Source: Mesorhizobium amorphae
GTDB lineage: Bacteria; Pseudomonadota; Alphaproteobacteria; Rhizobiales; Rhizobiaceae
NCBI RefSeq assembly: GCF_014843845.1
Contig: NZ_JHQS01000064.1
Location: 1-60,675 of the forward strand
Direction: 5' to 3'
Length of the DNA stretch: 60,675 nt
Shown: positions 53,901 through 60,675 of the stretch, piece after piece
Layout of the letters: every line of letters begins with the position of its first letter
Numbering within the stretch: the stretch's first letter is position 1
Notes under the pieces: model-generated
Database searches by the model: none
Told to the model about the DNA's origin: nothing
The model's input: the letters and a program-made list of their open reading frames with translations, nothing else
Translations under genes and position numbers: made by a program

Positions 53901-56117
53901 TGTGCGCGAGAGATCCGGGACGAGACTTTTCGGCCAGACGGACCAGCGAGCGACGGACCAGATAAGAAATGCGTACCACGGCACTAAGCGAGGCACGGCG
54001 GCGCTCTGGGCGAGCTGACGTCGCTCTGCCGGAGCTAGATGGTCGTATTCCTGAGCGGAGAGGACGACCGGATGCGGTCGTACCTCAAGTGACCGCAGGG
54101 TCTCGACTAGGTCCTTCATCAGTCGCGCATGATCTTCCAGAAGGATGGCCTGCAGTCCATTCAAAGCGTTTTCCGCGCGTGGCGAGTGAAGCATCGCAGT
54201 GAGTGTTAGCCTGCGCCACAGTGGATCCAGTTCTTCGTCATCCATTAGGAGGTCATGGAAAGCTCGCCATCCCATTGGCCCGTCGGTTTCTAGGGCGACT
54301 TCGGCCACCAGGCGGATCGAGCGCATCCAGGCGAGAGGCTGTCCCGCCGCCTTGAGTATAGCCGGTATCTCGGCCCGTCGGGCATCGAGAGCTCGTGCGA
54401 CAGCCCACTCCTCGTAAATGTCGTGAGCAAAGGTCACGACATCTCGATAGGCGGGGATGTCCACTGTCCGTTCGGACATTAAGCGCGAGAGACCGTCGTC
54501 GTCGCTGGGCTTTGGAAGAGGCCCATAAGGACGGATCAGTCGCTGCTCACCTAGCGACCGTAACGTCGCGTCGCGGGATGGATGGCGAGCAGATTCTGTG
54601 GCGCCGCGCCTTGCCCATGCACGCATCAAATCGAGTTCGGACGATGCTCCAGCATCGGATGGATGGCGCGCCATCTGGTCGATGAAGAAAAGATTTCTGT
54701 TCAGATCAGCGTAGCCGCGGCGCGACATCAACGGTATCAAGTGCGGGAAGGCCTGGGCGACAAAGGTCAGCTCCTCCGGACTCGGCGCGCCGATAACGAA
54801 CGGTTGCGTTTCCGTAAGGAGAGGCATGTCCAGGGATGGCTCGGGTCCCGCGGCATCCCGGCTGGACACAAGGCAGCGCCACAGCTGCGTCGTCGGTGAC
54901 CTCTGAATTGCATCGCAAACCTCGCGGACGAGGCTACCGAAACCGGCCTCCATAATGCGATCGAAGCCATCCAGCACCAGCAGTCCGGAGCCGCCGGCTG
55001 ACAATTCTTCGACAAGGTCCTCAAGAGATGTGGTCACTTGCATGAGCTGCGCATGCGCGGCCCAGCTCGCCGCCGTCAGCCGGTCGTGCTTCAACACGAT
55101 CACTCCAGCACCATCGTCGCGTTGGCGCTCTGCGATGCTGCGCAGGACTGCAGATTTTCCTGCCCCAGCTTCGCCTCCGAGCCTTAGGCCTTTGATGTCC
55201 CTCAATGTCGCAGTCAGATGCTCGGTCAGATCCGCCCGAGCAAGCCTTACTCCCGCTATGTCATCGCGAATGCTTGCGAGGGCCGCACTCGCATCGGCGG
55301 CGATGCGCTTGAGGCAGGCTCGTGCAGAAATCGCCGCTGTCAGCTTGTACCGTGGCGCGAGTTCCGCGATTAGGCGAGCCCGATTGACGCCGCCAGCCAC
55401 CTTCGCTGCGTCCTCGGCGAAAAAGCAGATCGTCTCAAAAAGTTGGAGTGCCTCCGCTCGGCTGCCTGAGACCAACGCACCTTGTAGTCGATCCACGGCT
55501 TGCGAGATGACCTGAGAGCCGCTCTGATCGACGTCGAGCTCGACGATTCCCATCAGGGTGATCACTCGCCATGCGAGATCGGGGTCAGCCTCCCCGAATT
55601 CCTGTTCTATCACCCACGCGACCGCTCTGGTGTATGCACGCTCGGTTTCACTCGATGCTCCGGGCTTTGACCACCGCGACCAGAAGTCCGAGCTGTCCGA
55701 TGATAGTAGAGCAGCGGCCTTGGCACGGTCGACGTCGCGCGGTGCGATCGCGCTCCGGGAAGCAACAATCCTGAAGTTTGCACCGCCAGGGTCGCCACTA
55801 CTAAGCAACTTGGCCGCGTCAGCGACTGGCCGCCGGAACGCGTTGTCGCTGCGGTTTCCTGTTAGGCTGCGCTTTATCTGCAGATAGGTGGTCGACCTGA
55901 CTTCGGTGGGACACCGATGATGCAGGTGGATGTCATCGAAGCCTGCCGCTGGCTCACTGCGTTGGAAGCTGACATTTTCTATAACTGTCGCCTGCGCGTC
56001 TCCAGGTCCGCTCGATTGCGCGAGCATGGCTGCCAAGTAAACAGCCGCTACTCGCGACTCGAGCGATACGCCAGCACCGCTGGTCGAGATGATCGAAGTT
56101 GTATGTGCCATTCTCAA
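50985..56117 (-). CDS. Second Avs-like nuclease-STAND NTPase
   Basis: 1710-aa protein convergent with the first Avs-like operon. N-terminal nuclease-like segment: E47, D61-D62-I in FDDIHL, then Q80-I-K82 in LQIKRSL, the DUF4297/Cap4 pattern. STAND-type NTPase: Walker A GEAGAGKS (315-322), Walker B LLVLDGFDR (379-387). A helical region of about 1100 residues follows, rich in Ala/Leu/Asp, presumably a repeat-type sensor. No transmembrane segment. It is 149 bp from the other system's end. GC-rich codons here contrast with the first system, suggesting a different origin. Antiviral function is inferred from architecture. Confidence 0.8.
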   Translation of the reverse strand: MRMAHTTSIISTSGAGVSLESRVAAVYLAAMLAQSSGPGDAQATVIENVSFQRSEPAAGFDDIHLHHRCPTEVRSTTYLQIKRSLTGNRSDNAFRRPVADAAKLLSSGDPGGANFRIVASRSAIAPRDVDRAKAAALLSSDSSDFWSRWSKPGASSETERAYTRAVAWVIEQEFGEADPDLAWRVITLMGIVELDVDQSGSQVISQAVDRLQGALVSGSRAEALQLFETICFFAEDAAKVAGGVNRARLIAELAPRYKLTAAISARACLKRIAADASAALASIRDDIAGVRLARADLTEHLTATLRDIKGLRLGGEAGAGKSAVLRSIAERQRDDGAGVIVLKHDRLTAASWAAHAQLMQVTTSLEDLVEELSAGGSGLLVLDGFDRIMEAGFGSLVREVCDAIQRSPTTQLWRCLVSSRDAAGPEPSLDMPLLTETQPFVIGAPSPEELTFVAQAFPHLIPLMSRRGYADLNRNLFFIDQMARHPSDAGASSELDLMRAWARRGATESARHPSRDATLRSLGEQRLIRPYGPLPKPSDDDGLSRLMSERTVDIPAYRDVVTFAHDIYEEWAVARALDARRAEIPAILKAAGQPLAWMRSIRLVAEVALETDGPMGWRAFHDLLMDDEELDPLWRRLTLTAMLHSPRAENALNGLQAILLEDHARLMKDLVETLRSLEVRPHPVVLSAQEYDHLAPAERRQLAQSAAVPRLVPWYAFLIWSVARWSVWPKSLVPDLSRTALIWLRLGAHGHEPSGRIVAQCVAWLRELDAIHAMPLDDWEERSRLLMEYGAERSGSADPVRKLLRTAIANGAADAVADVDAYLSDLIATGGRGGAEFVETPGVIPTVLAKRYVDLVIAKMILPHDPEKPLDYGVERSDGIRDQGRLFPTSPSRAGCDLLFAADEDQALRLMGALSAAAAAVWRRREASRGLKPRPLALAIEGIEAALWGDQHVFKWSCGLLGPKLLGSLFLAADGWMAKQVEAGRPVGQLCAKVLDSSHLVASASLCLAAAKDRASLEVLNQVLPLLVQPRLWSYDLRLSLEDRRGTAFRIGWRPGDEHAYRTAVVVRERRDRQPSLVEGLIAPLHLVGDSDLKQAFATAVGAWNVGDLAAFDEELEDPDARAELDQELESWRAKADPKNWQFVREPDERTIRIGYAPPENLSERAAEVLDRHEAMEQSGKLLDWAFGDGRAGKTHSGQTFLEALPIAKQMDAPDLFDHALDIDPAFLIRSQGVAAVAAAVAMHGEADLVSAEWEWLVSVFSRAAAIDHQSSPIHFEETVLSEDPAASAARGLGALAMRGLAARELMRIWLGLIASPFRDIAKAALEPAAAGASARLEVCAAGLAVSAESMLYSWHPFDANFEEKMRTSRAERSLGAIDLALDAIDRGEILVPVFPLPVAETFVAGGASNPCAGDPESQFDTYRASALWSGLDIEAICQVSELREILVTYVSDALRWYASFMEFQDSSRSYGATRRMEWEMTLGGIAGRLAALIPSDEAVAKFVLPATSIPDGKTRSDVLAHLLNAFGNTLIVADRPVDSSFETVWRAASQPIFEQARNEAGPRYDPDETALTAAAFALYSLPIFPPEWPRAKELAGLVHEWVTNCARYRFAASIVRRLIAQAGSAFTPSPGLDWLEAILDAHATDSQYWQSGMGDATGEILLLLWSGSDKSARRIHVKRFRAAAARLADRGVSSAAELLSEIAIVQGGG

Positions 56118-56249
56118 TCAATGACGGAAGCGATGATTCCCATCAATACTGAGAAGATGACGCTTTCAACGAGCTGTGAAAAAAGCATCGTGGATGCATC
56201 GGACATTCAAGCACGCCGAGGCGAAAAAGACATTTTGGAATGGAGACTG
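56118..56249. promoter_or_regulatory. Divergent promoter region of the two nuclease genes
   Basis: 132-bp spacer between the leftward 1710-aa gene and the rightward Mrr-like gene; it must hold at least one promoter. It is AT-richer than its flanks. No confident -35/-10 pair or operator is seen. GGAG at 56242-56245 is the probable ribosome site of the rightward gene. Confidence 0.35.
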
Positions 56250-57173
56250 ATGAGCACGATATCGCAATTCTTCCAGCCACCCCTCTATTGGCAGCAATTC
56301 GAAGAGTTGGCTGCAGGCATGCTCCGGGAGGTTTACGACGTCGCAAACGCCCAGCAATATGGCCGTCCCGGCCAGGCGCAGGACGGCGTCGACGTCTATG
56401 GCAAATCCCCTCGTTACGGAAGGATCGGAATCCAATGCAAGCGTCTCGCCGACCTCGATGAGAGAGGTAATCCCTTCCCCGGCGGCCCCGTCACGCGAAA
56501 GTTCCTGCGTGCTGCCGCCACAGAATCGCTCGCATTCTCGCAGTCACTCTCGCTCTGGATTCTTGCAACCACCGCTCGACGCGATACGCAGGTTCAAGGC
56601 TTCGTCGATGAACTCAACAAAGACTGGGAGCGGGAGGGCCGCAATAGAACCGCCTTGGTTTGGTCGTGGGACGAATGCATCTCATAGCTCAACAGCTTTC
56701 CACCGCTGCAGCAATGGTACTACCGAGACGTCATCCAAGTGCGCGGCACGCGAGACCTTGACGAGATGATCCTGCAGACGATCGCGATGGCGTTTCATCG
56801 ACCGGCCTTCGAGGTGCCGCTTCACTGCGAGACGACCGATGAATTCTTGCAGACGCTGCAGGACACACAGCGCGCGCTGCGCACCGGCGAGTTGCTTGAT
56901 CGGCAATCCCGGCATGCTATTCGTAAATCGATCGGCGGATGGCGTGAACTCAGTGACCGTAGCTGGCGCGTCAGGATGGGCCGGATCGACAAGCAGTTGC
57001 GGGAATTGCGGACCAAACTTGCACAGGGCCTCAAGGATGGCACGATCCGGCGCACGCATAGTTTCCTAGATTTCCTGAACCGTAGGCAGGCTGAAGATCT
57101 TGAAGAACTGCGGGGCAAGTGCGTTCGCGATCTCAACAGACTGCTCAGAGAAGCCGGCATTCATCCGGTCTAG
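56250..57173 (+). pseudogene. Mrr-like nuclease gene with in-frame TAG
   Basis: Reads as one 307-codon frame broken only by TAG at codon 146 (56685-56687). Upstream half: a restriction-endonuclease-like fold with FEELAAGMLREVYDV, D45-G-V-D48 and IQCK64R, the Mrr-type PD-(D/E)xK pattern. Downstream half: LNSFPPLQQWYYRDVIQV..., a helical domain; it continues seamlessly in the same frame. Thus one nonsense change (probably GAG to TAG, ...CIS-*-LNSFPP) truncated a once-continuous protein, unless the codon is read through. The ATG at 56250 follows GGAG. Confidence 0.72.
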
Positions 57174-57224
57174 ACCGCGGCTGTCCGATGTCTCTAGCGG
57201 CGCGCGACTGGTAAAGCCTCTTTC

Positions 57225-59558
57225 CTAGCGGCCATGGCACCTTTTGTATTTTATACCGCTACCACATGGGCATAGATCATTGCGTCTCGGTTTCCTTGCT
57301 GGCGCCGGATTCGGCGTGTTTCCGGGCTGGTTCAGGTCGACGGTCCGCGCACGTTGCCCCATTCGCGCGGCGTCTTCGTAAAGGTGGGCGTTTACCATCG
57401 TTCGCGCCGTCGGTACGTGGATCGTGAAAGATTCGGCCCGGTGATAGGTGCCATTGGCACTGACCTCTGCAACGATGCCGATGATGTTAGAAGCTTTGAC
57501 GGCCAAGGCAGCTGCGCTAGCCTTGTCATTTACCTTGGTCCAGTCAATTTGGTGATCGTGATGTTGAAGCCAAACGAAGAGCGGCTCGCCGTCCCCGGAC
57601 AGAACAAAGTAACGAGCGGGATGATGCGTGAGGGTTTGGCGAAGGTCGGATAGCATCTTGGCCAGATTGTTCCGCCCATCCTCTCCCAGGTTGCGGATAT
57701 GGCTCTCCGCCGAAAGCCATCCGCGTGCTCGGGTGGCATTGAGCGCCTCAAGCAGCTTCAGCACCTCAACTGGGAAGCCCTGCGTCGGGAATGGCCGGCT
57801 TTCCCAGTCTTCTCCCTCGAAGCTCCGGTCGACGACGTCGCTCATACCGTCCCAGATCAGCATCGTCACCTTGCCACCCTTCAGCTGATCGGCAATGTTC
57901 TGATCGAAACGGTTCTTTTTCAGGTAGGCCCCCAGGTGGTCTAACTCATCGAATAGATGAGCGCGCCGTATCCCCGCCACGGCCTGTCTCACCTCCATAT
58001 AGTGGGCGAACTCCCCTGGTGTGGGCAGGAGACGCTTCAGTACGAACAGATCATCAATGGAGAGCGAGACGAAGGCATGCTTGCCAAGTAGCGGCTCGAC
58101 CTGCGGCAGTTCCTTGCAGAATGCCGAAAAAGGCGAGAACGACTCGACCGTTAGCCCTATCGGCACCATCACACGGTAGTCCGAGCGCCGGACACTGCCG
58201 CACGCTTCGTATTTGCCATCCACTAGGTGGTACAGGGGCGCTTCATCCGCGGAGTTCAGATAGTTGAAGAAGCGCTCACATTGCTTATAGGCCTTGAGCA
58301 CCAAGTCTTGCACGGACTGGGCGTGGCGTCGGAAATCGAGTGCCGGCGATGCAATGGTAGCGGCCGCGCCGGCCTTGGCCTCAACCAGGAACAGCACGTC
58401 ATCGACCAGGATAAGGGTGTCGTTTTCGGACCACTGCTTGCTGGCAGGATCCTTGTAGTAGACTTCTCGGAAAACAGTAGCGCCCGGCAGCTGGGTGGCC
58501 AGAATGTCGGAGAAGGCATCTTCGCTCATCGCCTTCTGCCGATCTTCAAACGTCTTCCTATAGTGCGGCTTTCGCTGCAGGAGATTGTAGAGAAGCGCAC
58601 GATAACCCGCATCGCGCGTGAAGCACGGGTCGACGGCATAGTAGTCCGATCCAAGCTGGATTAAGGGTTTCTTCCGAGCAGGCAGTGTCCGGTAGGGGGT
58701 TCCCACAAAATCGCCTGCCGAGAAGAACTCGCTTTCTTCTCCGCGTCGATACGCCAAATCCGCCAGGAGGGTCGACGGCAGGTTCGTGTGACGGCTCACG
58801 TTGGCGATGCCGCCCCGAAACATGTCGTCCAGTGCTCGACCAGCGGCTTTCGACTGTTCCGCATTTGCGGCGCCCCACGCCTCCATGACATCTTCCAGAG
58901 GCTTATCCTGTGCCGCAGCGAATGCTTGGGCTGCCTCGAACTGGTTTGTCAGCTCCGTGATAGCCTCGGCATGCCCAGAACGTGTGGCATCGGCCATGGC
59001 TTGGAAGCCTTCCGCGATCCCTGCGGCACCGACACCGTACACTTCTTCCAACGCATCATTGTGGGGTGCGAGAACGTATCGATAGAACTCTCCTTCCAAA
59101 ACTTGGTAGCGATTCCCTCGCAGCATGAGCCAGGTGGATTTGGCGCGGAATTCAATATCGGCAGTGTCGGGACCGAAGACGCCATCCTTGGTGTTGGCGG
59201 ACGTAACCACGGCAAAAAGTAGGGCCTGCTGTCGCAGTCTGCTCCCAAGTTCAAACAGCTCGGCGCACTGAGCTTCGGAGAATGTCACGTTCTCAGGAGC
59301 AGCGTCTGACGCGAGAACCGCGTGCACGTACTCCAGTAAGAACTGATTTTCATTGATCAGGTCATCCGGGCCGTCCGCATTGCGCTGTTCCTCGGTGGCG
59401 CTTTGGTCTGCCATCGCCTTGATCATGCGCTGGGCATAGATGTAGCCAAGCAAATCGTGAGCGGGCATAGCGGCAATCAGTGCACGCATGCGGGCGGCGA
59501 TGGCTTCCATGTCTTTCAGCAGAGAGGCCACGGCCTCATTACTCGGTTTCTCGTCCAA
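57225..59558 (-). CDS. SEC-C protein with embedded nuclease-like domain
   Basis: 777-aa protein of unknown family. The helical N-terminal half (about 1-330) is followed by a PD-(D/E)xK-like core: E347 region, then NDTLILVDDVLFLVEAKAG with D381 and E393-A-K395. The C-terminus is a SEC-C zinc motif RRNDLCPCGSGIKYKRCHGR (CxCx8CH), otherwise found at the SecA tail and in several defence-associated proteins. No signal or membrane segment. It is convergent with the interrupted Mrr-like gene. Neighbourhood and motif suggest a DNA- or RNA-targeting defence enzyme; this is inference. Confidence 0.75.
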   Translation of the reverse strand: MDEKPSNEAVASLLKDMEAIAARMRALIAAMPAHDLLGYIYAQRMIKAMADQSATEEQRNADGPDDLINENQFLLEYVHAVLASDAAPENVTFSEAQCAELFELGSRLRQQALLFAVVTSANTKDGVFGPDTADIEFRAKSTWLMLRGNRYQVLEGEFYRYVLAPHNDALEEVYGVGAAGIAEGFQAMADATRSGHAEAITELTNQFEAAQAFAAAQDKPLEDVMEAWGAANAEQSKAAGRALDDMFRGGIANVSRHTNLPSTLLADLAYRRGEESEFFSAGDFVGTPYRTLPARKKPLIQLGSDYYAVDPCFTRDAGYRALLYNLLQRKPHYRKTFEDRQKAMSEDAFSDILATQLPGATVFREVYYKDPASKQWSENDTLILVDDVLFLVEAKAGAAATIASPALDFRRHAQSVQDLVLKAYKQCERFFNYLNSADEAPLYHLVDGKYEACGSVRRSDYRVMVPIGLTVESFSPFSAFCKELPQVEPLLGKHAFVSLSIDDLFVLKRLLPTPGEFAHYMEVRQAVAGIRRAHLFDELDHLGAYLKKNRFDQNIADQLKGGKVTMLIWDGMSDVVDRSFEGEDWESRPFPTQGFPVEVLKLLEALNATRARGWLSAESHIRNLGEDGRNNLAKMLSDLRQTLTHHPARYFVLSGDGEPLFVWLQHHDHQIDWTKVNDKASAAALAVKASNIIGIVAEVSANGTYHRAESFTIHVPTARTMVNAHLYEDAARMGQRARTVDLNQPGNTPNPAPARKPRRNDLCPCGSGIKYKRCHGR

Positions 59559-60051
59559 GTTGATTTCCCTAAATGCAAGTATTTCGAGCGGTCAACTTAT
59601 TGATTGATACGACAGAAATGCTAGTCTATGTTTCGCCCAAGGTGCAGGCCGATACTCTGACAATGGGCTACGATACACTAACGCTCTACAGCAGTTTAGC
59701 GCACAGCAATCCGCATCTCTCCAAGTTTAAGGACCGGCTCTCTAGTAAGACCTAACGTAGGCGGTTAGCGAATTGCAAGGGCGGTGGCGGCACGGCAGCC
59801 TTCTACCTCGTTTCATGCAAAAGCAGACCGTGGGCCCCGATCAGCCGGCGGCGATGCGCCGCAACTCAGCCATTGGGGCGGGTTTGCCACATCCCACGTG
59901 ATCCATCATCACGGCACCAAAGAAGCGCCGCCGTGAACATTTCTATTCCGTGATCTTTAGTCATCACAGGCTAGCTGAGGCGCCTACTTCGTATACTTGA
60001 AGGAGATATTGTCCGGTAATACTCTCCCCAAGGGCGGTTGGGGATTGATTC
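59559..60051. other. Intergenic region, no clear gene
   Basis: 493-bp gap between the SEC-C gene and the truncated final gene. A 60-codon frame at 59573-59755 has ordinary composition but no good ribosome site, so I do not call it. AAGGAG at 60000-60005 lies too far (47 bp) from the GTG at 60052. I see nothing else in it. Confidence 0.4.
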
Positions 60052-60675
60052 GTGCGTCTTCCGAAAGAAAAGTGGCCCGATACAGACGGCAGTCGCGGCA
60101 TCTTGATGTTCGCTCAACTCATGAGCGAGATGCTGACGCCAACGACCTTTGAGAGCTTCCGGGTTTATTCGCTGGATACAACCGCCCGCGTTGTTGAGGC
60201 CCTTGATCTGATTGCTGACGTAGAGGACCAGCGAGTCCCGCGTGCCGTTCTTGACCCCGTTATCGAGGAAATGAAGTGGTCTTTTGCAAAGGACCCCGCG
60301 GCGCGGAGCCTTGCGGCCGACGAGATCGAGTCCCTAATCACTCTGCTCGGCACGAGCTTTTCGCTGGACGATTTCGCATCTCACCTGTGGCTGATCGAGA
60401 AGCTGATTGCCGAAAAATACAAAGAGACCCTTGAGCGACTTTTGCTGGAACTGTTTGACCAGCCGAGGCAGCGGATGGACTACCGCAAGCTGGTGGGCTT
60501 CTATTGCTCCCACCTCGTGAACCTTGGCTACGAGCGCAATCACATCCGCCACGTCGTAGAAGAAACCTTTTTCGAGAAGACCGTTGCGCGAATGGGCCGC
60601 AAAACTCTGGGCGGGTTCAACCGGTCAACGCAACACCGCTCGCAATCTATCAGCCGGCGTTTCGAAGCCCAAGGT
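60052..60675 (+). CDS. Hypothetical protein, cut by window end
   Basis: Open frame of 208 codons without a stop up to the last base, so partial. It starts at GTG 60052, the first start after an in-frame TGA at 60046; ATG 60106 is an alternative. The translation begins RLPKEKWPDTDGSRGILMFAQL and continues helical and charged (HLWLIEKLIAEKYKETLERLLLELF, YRKLVGFYCSHLVNLGYERNHIRHVVEETFF). No recognised domain. Codon use resembles the other island genes. It may be another cargo gene; function unknown. Confidence 0.6.
   Translation, partial: MRLPKEKWPDTDGSRGILMFAQLMSEMLTPTTFESFRVYSLDTTARVVEALDLIADVEDQRVPRAVLDPVIEEMKWSFAKDPAARSLAADEIESLITLLGTSFSLDDFASHLWLIEKLIAEKYKETLERLLLELFDQPRQRMDYRKLVGFYCSHLVNLGYERNHIRHVVEETFFEKTVARMGRKTLGGFNRSTQHRSQSISRRFEAQG

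Larger units (their letters stand above)
43205..60675. mobile_element. tRNA-associated genomic island, right end not seen
   Basis: Starts at the 3' part of the tRNA(CAT) gene with a tyrosine recombinase, then an HTH gene and large defence-like genes, with more A/T-ending codons and longer spacers than the chromosome to the left. I searched by eye for a second copy of the tRNA 3' end (e.g. GGGCCCACCA) up to 60675 and saw none, so the island probably extends beyond the window. Type (integrative element or remnant) undetermined; no conjugation genes are visible. Confidence 0.65.

Noticed and set aside
56250..57173. Two independent small genes at 56250-56687 and 56739-57173
   Set aside because: They share one reading frame with only a single TAG between them, and the stretch between stop and next ATG reads as protein, so one interrupted gene is simpler.
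59573..59755. 60-codon frame after the SEC-C gene
   Set aside because: No ribosome site and no recognisable features.
43205..60675. CRISPR array or second att repeat within the island
   Set aside because: I looked for regularly spaced repeats and for a copy of the tRNA 3' end (GGGCCCACCA) and saw neither.

Overview
The window is high-GC alphaproteobacterial chromosome. The block carA, GatB/YqeY-domain gene, dnaG, rpoD (14185-24983), the many Rhizobiales-type regulators and the mosaic intergenic palindromes point to the order Rhizobiales, most likely Mesorhizobium or a close relative. The genus is my inference from gene content and order; no database search was possible.

Layout. Positions 1-43250 look like ordinary chromosome. 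They hold many small regulator/target pairs: an ArsR-family regulator with an MFS pump, MarR with a short-chain dehydrogenase, LysR with a LysE exporter, MntR with MntH, PadR with a DUF2798 protein, TetR with a PspA-like protein, LysR with AzoR, and TetR with a VOC protein. Several of these have a visible palindromic operator between the divergent genes. Housekeeping genes sit in the middle (carA, dnaG, rpoD). A two-protease locus (34040-36693) pairs an intact HtrA-like protease with a paralog that has lost all three catalytic residues. An OmpA-family protein with long Q/A/P-rich repeats (38663-40813) is followed by a candidate small RNA.

From the tRNA(CAT) gene at 43149-43224 the character changes. 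A tyrosine recombinase runs into the tRNA, so its last residues are encoded by the antisense of the tRNA. Next come a small HTH (excisionase-like) gene and about 15 kb of large genes with more A/T-ending codons. I read this as a genomic island inserted at the tRNA 3' end; its far end is not in the window.

The island cargo looks like a defence cluster. There are two convergent giant proteins: 1452 aa plus a translationally coupled 479 aa partner on the plus strand, and 1710 aa on the minus strand. Each giant has an N-terminal PD-(D/E)xK nuclease-like segment of the Cap4/DUF4297 style, a STAND-type P-loop NTPase and a very long C-terminal region. This is the architecture of Avs (antiviral STAND) proteins. 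They are followed by an Mrr-like nuclease gene interrupted by one in-frame TAG, a 777-aa protein with another nuclease-like motif and a C-terminal SEC-C zinc motif, and a gene cut by the window end. The split Avs-like gene pair and its convergent partner are the best candidates for a previously undescribed system.
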